DNA of 64,000 bases, from NCBI RefSeq assembly GCF_052857255.1, contig NC_135504.1, positions 145,974,121 to 146,038,120 on the forward strand. The letters are read 5' to 3'. This document shows, one piece after another, positions 11,601 through 22,900 of this stretch. The position numbers and the translations under genes were made by a program. Position 1 is the first letter of the stretch, and each line of letters opens with the position of its first letter. The stretch is from Amblyomma americanum. Its lineage: Eukaryota > Arthropoda > Arachnida > Ixodida > Ixodidae. The notes beneath the pieces are model-generated. The model had not been told where the DNA came from, made no database searches, and saw only the letters and a program-made list of their open reading frames with translations.

Positions 11601-14600
11601 CGTTTCGGTCTAAAACAGCTTGTTTCGCTGTAATAAGCAAGAATACGTGCTTTTCGCGCAGTTATAAGAGAAAAAGTTTTGACGCGTGTCACAGGGACAC
11701 GTGTAAAACCGACGTGTTCAGATCTAGCTCGTTTCGGTCTAAAACAGCTTGATTCGTAGTATTAAGCACGAATACATGCTTTTCGCGCAGTTATAAGAGA
11801 AAAAGTTTTGACGAGTATCACGTGGATACTTGTAAAACCGATGCGTTCAGATACAACTCGTTTCGGTCTAAAACAGCTTGTTTCGTTTTATTAAGCACGA
11901 ATACATGCTTTTCGCGCAGTTATAAGAGAAAAAGTTTTGACGCGTATCAGAGGAACACTTGTAAAACCGATGTGTTGTGATTTAACTCGTTTCGGTCTAA
12001 AACAGCTTGTTTCGCTGTATTAAGCAAGAATACATGCTTTTCGCGCAGTTATAAGAGAAAAAGTTGTGACGCGTGTCACAGGGACACTTGTAAAACCGAT
12101 GTGTTCAGATTTAGCTCGTTTCGGTCTAAAACAGCTTGTTTCGTTGTATTAAGCACGAATACATGCTTTTCGCGCAGGTATAAGAGAAAAAGTTTTAAAG
12201 GCATGTCACAGGGACACTTGTAAAACCGATGTGTTCAGATTTACCCCGTTTCGGTCTAAAACAGCTTGTTTCGTTGACTATGCACGAATACATGCTTTTC
12301 GCGCAGTTATAAGAGAAAAAAGTTTTGACGCGTATCAGAGGAGCACTTGTAAAACCGATGTGTTGTGATTTAGCTCGTTTCGGTCTAAAACAGCTTGTTT
12401 CGCTGTATTAAGCAAGAATACGTGCTTTTCGCGCAGTTATAAGAGAAAAAGTTTTGACGCGTGTCACAGGGACACGTGTAAAACCGACGTGTTCAGATCT
12501 AGCTCGTTTCGGTCTAAAACAGCTTGATTCGTTGTATTAAGCACGAATACATGCTTTTCGCGCAGTTATAGAAGAAAAACATTTGACGCGTATTAGAGAG
12601 ACACTTGTAAAACCGATGTGTTCAGATTTAGCTCATCTCGGTCTAAAACAGCTTGTTTCGTTGTATTAAGCACGAATACATGCTTGTCGCGCAATTATAA
12701 GAGAAAAAGTTTTGACGAGTATCACGTGGAACAATTGTAATATCGATGTGTTGTGATTTGGCTCGTTTCGGTCTAAAACAGCTTGTTTCGTTGTATTAAG
12801 CAAGAATACATTCTTTTCGCGCAGTTATCAGAGAAAAAGTTTTGACGCGTATCAGAGGAACACTTGTAAAACCGATGTGTTGTGATTTAACTCGTTTCGG
12901 TCTAAAACAGCTTGTTTCGCTGTATTAAGCACGAATACATGCTTTTCGCGCAGTTATAGAAGAAAAACATTTGACGCGTATTAGAGAGACACTTGTAAAA
13001 CCGATGTGTTCAGATTTAGCTCATCTCGGTCTAAAACAGCTTGTTTCGTTGTATTAAGCACGAATACATGCTTTTCGCGCAGTTATTAGAGAAAAAGTTT
13101 TGACGAGTATCACGTGGAACAATTGTAATATCGATGTGTTGTGATTTGGCTCGTTTCGGTCTAAAACAGCTTGTTTCGTTGTATTAAGCAAGAATACATT
13201 CTTTTCGCGCAGTTATCAGAGAAAAAGTTTTGACGCGTATCAGAGGAACACTTGTAAAACCGATGTGTTGTGATTTAACTCGTTTCGGTCTAAAACAGCT
13301 TGTTTCGCTGTATTAAGCAAGAATACGTGCTTTTCGCGCAGTTATAAGAGAAAAAGTTTTGACGCGTGTCACAGGGACACTTGTAAAACCGATGTGTTCA
13401 GATTTAGCTCGTTTCGGTCTAAAACAGCTTGTTTAGTTGTATTAAGCACGAATACATGCTTTTCGCGCAGTTATAAGAGAAAAAGTTTAGACGCGTATCA
13501 GAGGAACACTTGTAAAACCGATGTGTTGTGATTTAGCTCGTTTCGGTCTAAAACAGCTTGCTTCGTTGTATTAAGCAAGAATACATGCTTTTCGCGCAGT
13601 TATAAGAGAAAAAGATTTGACGCGTATCAGAGGAACACTTGTAAAGCCGATGTGTTGTGATTTAGCTCGTTTCGGTCTAAAACAGCTTGTTTCGCTGTAT
13701 TAAGCAAGAATACATGCTTTTCGCGCAGTTATAAAAGAAAAAGTTTTAAAGGCATGTCAAAGGGACACTTGTAAAACCGATGTGTTCAGATTTACCCCGT
13801 TTCGGTCTAAAACAGCTTGTTTCGTTAGACTAAGCACGAATACATGCTTTTCGCGCAGTTATAACAGAAAAAAGTTTTGACGCGTATCAGAGGAACACTT
13901 GTAAAACCGATGTGTTTTGATTTAGCTCGTTTCGGTCTAAAACAGCTTGTTTCGCTGTATTAAGCAAGAATACGTGCTTTTCGCGCAGTTATAAGAGAAA
14001 AAGTTTTGATGCGTGTCACAGGGACACGTGTAAAACCGACGTGTTCAGATCTAGCTCGTTTCGGTCTAAAACAGCTTGATTCGTTGTATTAAGCACGAAT
14101 ACATGCTTTTCGCGCAGTTATAAGAGACAAAGTTTTGACGAGTATCACGTGGATACTTGTAAAACCGATGCGTTCAGATACAACTCGTTTCGGTCTAAAA
14201 CAGCTTGTTTCGTTTTATTAAGCACGAATAAATGCTTTTCGCGCAGTTATAAGAGAAAAAGTTTTGACGCGTATCAGAGGAACAGTTGTAAAACCGATGT
14301 GTTGTGATTTAACTCGTTTCGGTCTAAAACAGCTTGTTTCGTTGTATTAAGCAAGAATACATGCTTTTCGCGCAGTTAAAAGAGAAAAAGTTTTGACGCG
14401 TATCAGAGGAACACTTGTAAAACCGATGTGTTGTGATTTAGCTCGTTTCGGTCTAAAACAGCTTGTTTCGCTGTATTAAGCAAGAATACATGCTTTTCGC
14501 GCAGTTATTAGAGAAAAAGTTTTGACGAGTATCACGTGGAACAATTGTAATACCGATGTGTTGTGATTTGGCTCCTTTCGGTCTAAAACAGCTTGTTTCG

Positions 14601-15240
14601 TTGTATTAAGCAAGAATACATTCTTTTCGCGCAGTTATAAGAGAAATAGTTTTGACGCGTGTCACAGGGACACTGGTAAAACCGATGTGTTCAGATTTAG
14701 CTCGTTTCGGTCTAAAACAGCTTGTTTCGTCGTAATAAGCACGAATACATGCTTTTCGCGCAGTTATAAGAGAAAAAGTTTAGACGCGTATCAGAGGAAC
14801 ACTTGTAAAACCGATGTGTTGTGATTTAGCTCGTTTCGGTCTAAAACAGCTTGTTTCGTTGTATTAAGCAAGAATACATGCTTTTCGCGCAGTTAAAAGA
14901 GAAAAAGTTTTGACGCGTATCAGAAAAACACTTGTAAAACCGATGTGTTGTGATTTAGCTCGTTTCGGTCTAAAACAGCTTGTTTCGCTGTATTAAGCAA
15001 GAATACATGCTTTTCGCGCAGTTATAAGAGAAAAAGTTTTGACGCGTGTCACAGGGACACTTGTAAAACCGATGTGTTCAGATTTAGCTCGTTTCGGTCT
15101 AAAACAGCTTGTTTCGTTGTATTAAGCACGAATACATGCTTTTCGCGCAGTTATAAGAGAAAAAGTTTAGACGCGTATCAGAGGAACACTTGTAAAACCG
15201 ATGTGTTGTGATTTAGCTCGTTTCGGTCTAAAACAGCTTG
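8671..15240 (+). repeat. 6.07-kb segmental block, second copy
   Basis: Downstream copy of 2600..8785, about 99% alike by eye. Three units (about 13,085..13,470) sit here that the first copy lacks. Marks such as GGCTCCTTTCGG at 8113 and again near 14,571, and CAGAAAAACACTTG near 8463 and 14,921, tie the two copies. At about 15,243 the sequence stops following the first block's downstream flank. It switches to the unit order seen from 5427 and 11,498, a breakpoint typical of unequal exchange. Confidence 0.83.
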
Positions 15241-16704
15241 CTTCGTTGTATTAAGCAAGAATACATGCTTTTCGCGCAGTGATAAGAGAAAAAAGTTTTG
15301 ACGCGTATCAGAGCACTTGTAAAACCGATGTGTTGTGATTTAGCTCGTTTCGGTCTAAAACAGCTTGTTTCGCTGTAATAAGCAAGAATACGTGCTTTTC
15401 GCGCAGTTATAAGAGAAAAAGTTTTGACGCGTGTCACAGGGACACGTGTAAAACCGACGTGTTCAGATCTAGCTCGTTTCGGTCTAAAACAGCTTGATTC
15501 GTAGTATTAAGCACGAATACATGCTTTTCGCGCAGTTATAAGAGAAAAAGTTTTGACGAGTATCACGTGGATACTTGTAAAACCGATGCGTTCAGATACA
15601 ACTCGTTTCGGTCTAAAACAGCTTGTTTCGTTTTATTAGGCACGAATACATGCTTTTCGCGCAGTTATAAGAGAAAAAGTTTTGACGCGTATCAGAGGAA
15701 CACTTGTAAAACCGATGTGTTGTGATTTAACTCGTTTCGGTCTAAAACAGCTTGTTTCGCTGTATTAAGCAAGAATACATGCTTTTCGCGCAGTTATAAG
15801 AGAAAAAGTTGTGACGCGTGTCACAGGGACACTTGTAAAACCGATGTGTTCAGATTTAGCTCGTTTCGGTCTAAAACAGCTTGTTTCGTTGTATTAAGCA
15901 CGAATACATGCTTTTCGCGCAGGTATAAGAGAAAAAGTTTTAAAGGCATGTCACAGGGACACTTGTAAAACCGATGTGTTCAGATTTACCCCGTTTCGGT
16001 CTAAAACAGCTTGTTTCGTTAGACTAAGCACGAATACATGCTTTTCGCGCAGTTATAAGAGAAAAAAGTTTTGACGCGTATCAGAGGAGCACTTGTAAAA
16101 CCGATGTGTTGTGATTTAGCTCGTTTCGGTCTAAAACAGCTTGGTTCGCTGTATTAAGCAAGAATACGTGCTTTTCGCGCAGTTATAAGAGAAAAAGTAT
16201 TGACGCGTGTCACAGGGACACGTGTAAAACCGACGTGTTCAGATCTAGCTCGTTTCGGTCTAAAACAGCTTGATTCGTTGTATTAAGCACGAATACATGC
16301 TTTTCGCGCAGTTATAGAAGAAAAACATTTGACGCGTATTAGAGAGACACTTGTAAAACCGATGTGTTCAGATTTAGCTCATCTCGGTCTAAAACAGCTT
16401 GTTTCGTTGTATTAAGCACGAATACATGCTTTTCGCGCAGTTATAAGAGAAAAAGTTTTGACGAATATCACGTGGACACTTGTAAAACCGATGTGTTGTG
16501 ATTTAGCTCGTTTCGGTCTAAAACAGCTTGTTTCTCTGTATTAAGCAAGAATACATGCTTTTCGCGCAGGTATAAGAGAAAAAGTTTTGACGCGTGTCAC
16601 AGGCACACTTGTAAAACCGATGTGTTGTGATTTAGCTCGTTTCGGTCTAAAACAGGTTGTTTCGTTGTATTAAGCAAGAATACATGCTTTTCGCGCAGTT
16701 ATAA

Positions 16705-18126
16705 GAGAAACAGTTTTGACGCGTATCAGAGGAACACTTGTAAAACCGATGTGTTGTGATTTAGCTCGTTTCGGTCTAAAACAGCTTGTTTCGCTGTATT
16801 AAGCAAGAATACATGCTTTTCGCACAGTTATAAGAGAAAAAGTTTTGACGCGTGTCACAGGGACACTTGTAAAACCGATGTGTTCAAATTTAGCTCGTTT
16901 CGGTCTAAAACAACTTGTTTCGTTGTATTAAGCACGAATACATGCTTTTCGCGCAGTTATAAGAGAAAAAAGTTTTGACGCGTATCAGAGGAAGACTTGT
17001 AAAACCGATGCGTTGTGATTTAGCTGGTTTTGGTGTAAAACAGCTTGTTTCGCTGTATTAAGCAAGAATACGTGCTTTTCGGGCAGTTATAAGAGAAAAA
17101 GTTTTGACGCCTGTCATAGGGACACTTGTAAAACCGATGTGTTCAGATCTAGCTCGTTTTGGTGTAAAACAGCTTGTTTCGTTCTATTAAGCACGAATAC
17201 ATGCTTTTCGCGCAGTTATAAGAGAAAAAGTTTAAACGCGTATCAGAGGAACACTTGTAAAACCGATGTGTTGTGATTTAGCTCGTTTCGGTCTAAAACA
17301 GCTTGTTTCGATGTATTAAGCAAGAATACATGCTTTTCGCGCAGTTAAAAGAGAAAAAGTTTTGACGCGTATCAGAGGAACACTTGTAAAACCGATGTGT
17401 TGTGATTTAGCTCGTTTCGGTCTAAAACAGCTTGTTTCGCTGTATTAAGCAAGAATACATGCTTTTCGCGCAGTTATTAGAGAAAAAGTTTTGACGAGTA
17501 TCACGTGGAACAATTGTAATATCGATGTGTTGTGATTTGGCTCGTTTCGGTCTAAAACAGCTTGTTTCGTTGTAATAAGCAAGAATACATTCTTTTCGCG
17601 CAGTTATCAGAGAAAAAGTTTTGACGCGTATCAGAGGAACACTTGTAAAACCGATGTGTTGTGATTTAACTCGTTTCGGTCTAAAACAGCTTGTTTCGCT
17701 GTATTAAGCAAGAATACATGCTTTTCGCGCAGTGATAATTGAAAAAAGTTTTGACGCGTATCAGAGGAAAACTTGTAAAACCGATGTGTTGTGATTTAGC
17801 TCGTTTTGGTGTAAAACAGCTTGTTTCGTTGTATTAAGCACGAATACATGCTTTTCGCGCAGTTATAAGAGAAAAAGTTTAGACGCGTATCAGAGGAACA
17901 CTTGTAAAACCGATGTGTTGTGATTTAGCTCGTTTCGGTCTAAAACAGCTTGTTTCGTTGTATTAAGCAAGAATACATGCTTTTCGCGCAGTTAAAAGAG
18001 AAAAAGTTTTGACGCGTATCAGAGGAACACTTGTAAAACCGATGTGTTGTGATTTAGCTCGTTTCGGTCTAAAACAGCTTGTTTCGCTGTATTAAGCAAG
18101 AATACATGCTTTTCGCGCAGTTATTA
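16705..18126 (+). repeat. 11-monomer (1422-bp) local duplication unit
   Basis: Units from about 16,705 to 17,375 recur at 18,127..18,797, exactly 1422 bp (11 units) later. The rare TCGGGCAGTT mark at 17,079 aligns with 18,501, and GTTTCGATG at about 17,295 also aligns. At the junction (18,121) a TTATTAG head is fused directly to a GACGCGTATCAGAGG body. This combination otherwise separates into different subtypes, so the junction unit looks like an exchange chimera. The whole arrangement is copied again 6846 bp downstream, so it predates the 6.85-kb duplication. Confidence 0.8.
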
Positions 18127-18797
18127 GAGAAAAAGTTTTGACGCGTATCAGAGGAACACTTGTAAAACCGATGTGTTGTGATTTAGCTCGTTTCGGTCTA
18201 AAACAGCTTGTTTCGCTGTATTAAGCAAGAATACATGCTTTTCGCACAGTTATAAGAGAAAAAGTTTTGACGCGTGTCACAGGGACACTTGTAAAACCGA
18301 TGTGTTCAAATTTAGCTCGTTTCGGTCTAAAACAACTTGTTTCGTTGTATTAAGCACGAATACATGCTTTTCGCGCAGTTATAAGAGAAAAAAGTTTTGA
18401 CGCGTATCAGAGGAAGACTTGTAAAACCGATGCGTTGTGATTTAGCTGGTTTTGGTCTAAAACAGCTTGTTTCGCTGTATTAAGCAAGAATACGTGCTTT
18501 TCGGGCAGTTATAAGAGAAAAAGTTTTGACGCGTGTCACAGGGACACTTGTAAAACCGATGTGTTCAGATCTAGCTCGTTTTGGTGTAAAACAGCTTGTT
18601 TCGTTCTATTAAGCACGAATACATGCTTTTCGCGCAGTTATAAGAGAAAAAGTTTAAACGCGTATCAGAGGAACACTTGTAAAACCGATGTGTTGTGATT
18701 TAGCTCGTTTCGGTCTAAAACAGCTTGTTTCGATGTATTAAGCAAGAATACATGCTTTTCGCGCAGTTAAAAGAGAAAAAGTTTTGACGCGTATCAG
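18127..18797 (+). repeat. partial second copy of the 11-monomer unit
   Basis: About 670 bp matching 16,705..17,375. It ends where GAGGAAAACTTG replaces GAGGAACACTTG, after which the sequence resembles units near 17,760..17,830. A 1-bp deletion follows (AAACAGTTG for AAACAGCTTG near 18,850) and is retained in the downstream 6.85-kb copy near 25,690. Confidence 0.75.
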
Positions 18798-19772
18798 AGG
18801 AAAACTTGTAAAACCGATGTGTTGTGATTTAGCTCGTTTTGGTGTAAAACAGTTGTTTCGTTGTATTAAGCACGAATACATGCTTTTCGCGCAGTTATAA
18901 GAGAAAAAGTTTAGGCGCGTATCAGAGGAACACTTGTAAAACCGATGTGTTGTGATTTAGCTCGTTTCGGTCTAAAACAGCTTGTTTCGTTGTATTAAGC
19001 AAGAATACATGCTTTTCGCGCAGTTAAAAGAGAAAAAGTTTTGACGCGTATCAGAGGAACAATTGTAATACCGATGTGTTGTGATTTGGCTCGTGTCGGT
19101 CTAAAACAGCTTGTTTCGTTGTATTAAGCAAGAATACATGCTTTTCGCGCAGTTAAAAGAGAAAAAGTTTTAAAGGCATGTCACAGGGACACATGTAAAA
19201 CCGATGTGTTCAGATTTACCCCGTTTCGGTCTAAAACAGCTTGATTCGTTGTATTAAGCACGAATACATGCTTTTCGCGCAGTTATAAAAGACAAAGTTT
19301 TGACGAGTATCACGTGGATACTTGTAAACCCGATGCGTTCAGATACAACTCGTTTCGGTCTAAAACAGCTTGTTTCGTTTTATTAAGCACGAATACATGC
19401 TTTTCGCGCAGTTATAAGAGAAAAAGTTTTGACGCGTATCAGAGGAACACTTGTAAAACCGATGTGTTGTGATTTAACTCGTTTCGGTCTAAAACAGCTT
19501 GTTTTGTTGTATTAAGCAAGAATACATGCTTTTCGCGCAGTTAAAAGAGAAAAAGTTTTGACGCGTATCAGAGGAACACTTGTAAAACCGATGTGTTGTG
19601 ATTTAGCTCGTTTCGGTCTAAAACAGCTTGTTTCGCTGTATTAAGCAAGAATAGATGCTTTTCGCGCAGTTATTAGAGAAAAAGTTTTGACGAGTATCAC
19701 GTGGAACAATTGTAATACCGATGTGTTGTGATTTGGCTCGTTTCGGATTAAAACAGCTTGTTTCGTTGTATT

Positions 19773-19901
19773 AAGCAAGAATACATGCTTTTCGCGCAGT
19801 TATAAGAGAAAAAGTTGAGACGCGTATCAGAGGAACACTTGTACAACCGATGTGTTGTGAGTTAGCTCGTTTCGGTCTAAAACAGCTTGTTTCGCTGTAT
19901 T
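19773..19901 (+). repeat. junction monomer between the two 6.85-kb copies
   Basis: A single 129-bp unit at the boundary of the duplication. It carries several substitutions I saw nowhere else in the window: AGTTGAGACGCG, CTTGTACAACCG and TGTGAGTTAGCTC. Before it, the sequence follows the first copy up to CGGATTAAAAC; directly after it, the TTATAGAAG unit opens the second copy. It may be the exchange point or an old unit that escaped homogenisation. Confidence 0.75.
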
Positions 19902-22900
19902 AAGCACGAATACATGCTTTTCGCGCAGTTATAGAAGAAAAACATTTGACGCGTATTAGAGAGACACTTGTAAAACCGATGTGTTCAGATTTAGCTCATC
20001 TCGGTCTAAAACAGCTTGTTTCGTTGTATTAAGCACGAATACATGCTTTTCGCGCAGTTATTAGAGAAAAAGTTTTGACGAGTATCACGTGGAACAATTG
20101 TAATATCGATGTGTTGTGATTTGGCTCGTTTCGGTCTAAAACAGCTTGTTTCGTTGTATTAAGCAAGAATACATTCTTTTCGCGCAGTTATCAGAGAAAA
20201 AGTTTTGACGCGTATCAGAGGAACACTTGTAAAACCGATGTGTTGTGATTTAACTCGTTTCGGTCTAAAACAGCTTGTTTCGCTGTATTAAGCAAGAATA
20301 CGTGCTTTTCGCGCAGTTATAAGAGAAAAAGTTTTGACGCGTGTCACAGGGACACTTGTAAAACCGATGTGTTCAGATTTAGCTCGTTTCGGTCTAAAAC
20401 AGCTTGTTTAGTTGTATTAAGCACGAATACATGCTTTTCGCGCAGTTATAAGAGAAAAAGTTTAGACGCGTATCAGAGGAACACTTGTAAAACCGATGTG
20501 TTGTGATTTAGCTCGTTTCGGTCTAAAACAGCTTGCTTCGTTGTATTAAGCAAGAATACATGCTTTTCGCGCAGTTATAAGAGAAAAAGATTTGACGCGT
20601 ATCAGAGGAACACTTGTAAAGCCGATGTGTTGTGATTTAGCTCGTTTCGGTCTAAAACAGCTTGTTTCGCTGTATTAAGCAAGAATACATGCTTTTCGCG
20701 CAGTTATAAAAGAAAAAGTTTTAAAGGCATGTCAAAGGGACACTTGTAAAACCGATGTGTTCAGATTTACCCCGTTTCGGTCTAAAACAGCTTGTTTCGT
20801 TAGACTAAGCACGAATACATGCTTTTCGCGCAGTTATAACAGAAAAAAGTTTTGACGCGTATCAGAGGAACACTTGTAAAACCGATGTGTTTTGATTTAG
20901 CTCGTTTCGGTCTAAAACAGCTTGTTTCGCTGTATTAAGCAAGAATACGTGCTTTTCGCGCAGTTATAAGAGACAAAGTTTTGACGAGTATCACGTGGAT
21001 ACTTGTAAAACCGATGCGTTCAGATACAACTCGTTTCGGTCTAAAACAGCTTGTTTCGTTTTATTAAGCACGAATAAATGCTTTTCGCGCAGTTATAAGA
21101 GAAAAAGTTTTGACGCGTATCAGAGGAACAGTTGTAAAACCGATGTGTTGTGATTTAACTCGTTTCGGTCTAAAACAGCTTGTTTCGTTGTATTAAGCAA
21201 GAATACATGCTTTTCGCGCAGTTAAAAGAGAAAAAGTTTTGACGCGTATCAGAGGAACACTTGTAAAACCGATGTGTTGTGATTTAGCTCGTTTCGGTCT
21301 AAAACAGCTTGTTTCGCTGTATTAAGCAAGAATACATGCTTTTCGCGCAGTTATTAGAGAAAAAGTTTTGACGAGTATCACGTGGAACAATTGTAATACC
21401 GATGTGTTGTGATTTGGCTCCTTTCGGTCTAAAACAGCTTGTTTCGTTGTATTAAGCAAGAATACATTCTTTTCGCGCAGTTATAAGAGAAATAGTTTTG
21501 ACGCGTGTCACAGGGACACTGGTAAAACCGATGTGTTCAGATTTAGCTCGTTTCGGTCTAAAACAGCTTGTTTCGTCGTAATAAGCACGAATACATGCTT
21601 TTCGCGCAGTTATAAGAGAAAAAGTTTAGACGCGTATCAGAGGAACACTTGTAAAACCGATGTGTTGTGATTTAGCTCGTTTCGGTCTAAAACAGCTTGT
21701 TTCGTTGTATTAAGCAAGAATACATGCTTTTCGCGCAGTTAAAAGAGAAAAAGTTTTGACGCGTATCAGAAAAACACTTGTAAAACCGATGTGTTGTGAT
21801 TTAGCTCGTTTCGGTCTAAAACAGCTTGTTTCGCTGTATTAAGCAAGAATACATGCTTTTCGCGCAGTTATAAGAGAAAAAGTTTTGACGCGTGTCACAG
21901 GGACACTTGTAAAACCGATGTGTTCAGATTTAGCTCGTTTCGGTCTAAAACAGCTTGTTTCGTTGTATTAAGCACGAATACATGCTTTTCGCGCAGTTAT
22001 AAGAGAAAAAGTTTAGACGCGTATCAGAGGAACACTTGTAAAACCGATGTGTTGTGATTTAGCTCGTTTCGGTCTAAAACAGCTTGCTTCGTTGTATTAA
22101 GCAAGAATACATGCTTTTCGCGCAGTGATAAGAGAAAAAAGTTTTGACGCGTATCAGAGCACTTGTAAAACCGATGTGTTGTGATTTAGCTCGTTTCGGT
22201 CTAAAACAGCTTGTTTCGCTGTAATAAGCAAGAATACGTGCTTTTCGCGCAGTTATAAGAGAAAAAGTTTTGACGCGTGTCACAGGGACACGTGTAAAAC
22301 CGACGTGTTCAGATCTAGCTCGTTTCGGTCTAAAACAGCTTGATTCGTAGTATTAAGCACGAATACATGCTTTTCGCGCAGTTATAAGAGAAAAAGTTTT
22401 GACGAGTATCACGTGGATACTTGTAAAACCGATGCGTTCAGATACAACTCGTTTCGGTCTAAAACAGCTTGTTTCGTTTTATTAGGCACGAATACATGCT
22501 TTTCGCGCAGTTATAAGAGAAAAAGTTTTGACGCGTATCAGAGGAACACTTGTAAAACCGATGTGTTGTGATTTAACTCGTTTCGGTCTAAAACAGCTTG
22601 TTTCGCTGTATTAAGCAAGAATACATGCTTTTCGCGCAGTTATAAGAGAAAAAGTTGTGACGCGTGTCACAGGGACACTTGTAAAACCGATGTGTTCAGA
22701 TTTAGCTCGTTTCGGTCTAAAACAGCTTGTTTCGTTGTATTAAGCACGAATACATGCTTTTCGCGCAGGTATAAGAGAAAAAGTTTTAAAGGCATGTCAC
22801 AGGGACACTTGTAAAACCGATGTGTTCAGATTTACCCCGTTTCGGTCTAAAACAGCTTGTTTCGTTAGACTAAGCACGAATACATGCTTTTCGCGCAGTT

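Larger units (their letters stand above)
12900..19772 (+). repeat. 6.85-kb segmental tandem duplication, first copy
   Basis: Upstream member of a direct duplication with offset 6975 bp in its first part and 6846 bp from about 14,100 on. The difference is one unit, present here near 13,970..14,100 and missing in the copy. Private marks found in both copies include CTTGGTTCGCTG near 16,141, TCGGGCAGTT near 17,079 and 18,501, AAACAGTTGTTTCG near 18,850, GCTCGTGTCGG near 19,090 and CGGATTAAAAC near 19,745. The block overlaps the end of the preceding 6.07-kb block, so duplications are nested in time. Confidence 0.87.

Noticed and set aside
1425..22283. Reverse-strand open frames of 62-69 codons (1425..1619, 5048..5236, 5412..5621, 11,119..11,307, 15,228..15,437, 22,074..22,283)
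   Set aside because: They are the same satellite read on the other strand. The copies lie at the same segment offsets as the duplications, and 3-bp indels change their length without any sign of coding constraint.
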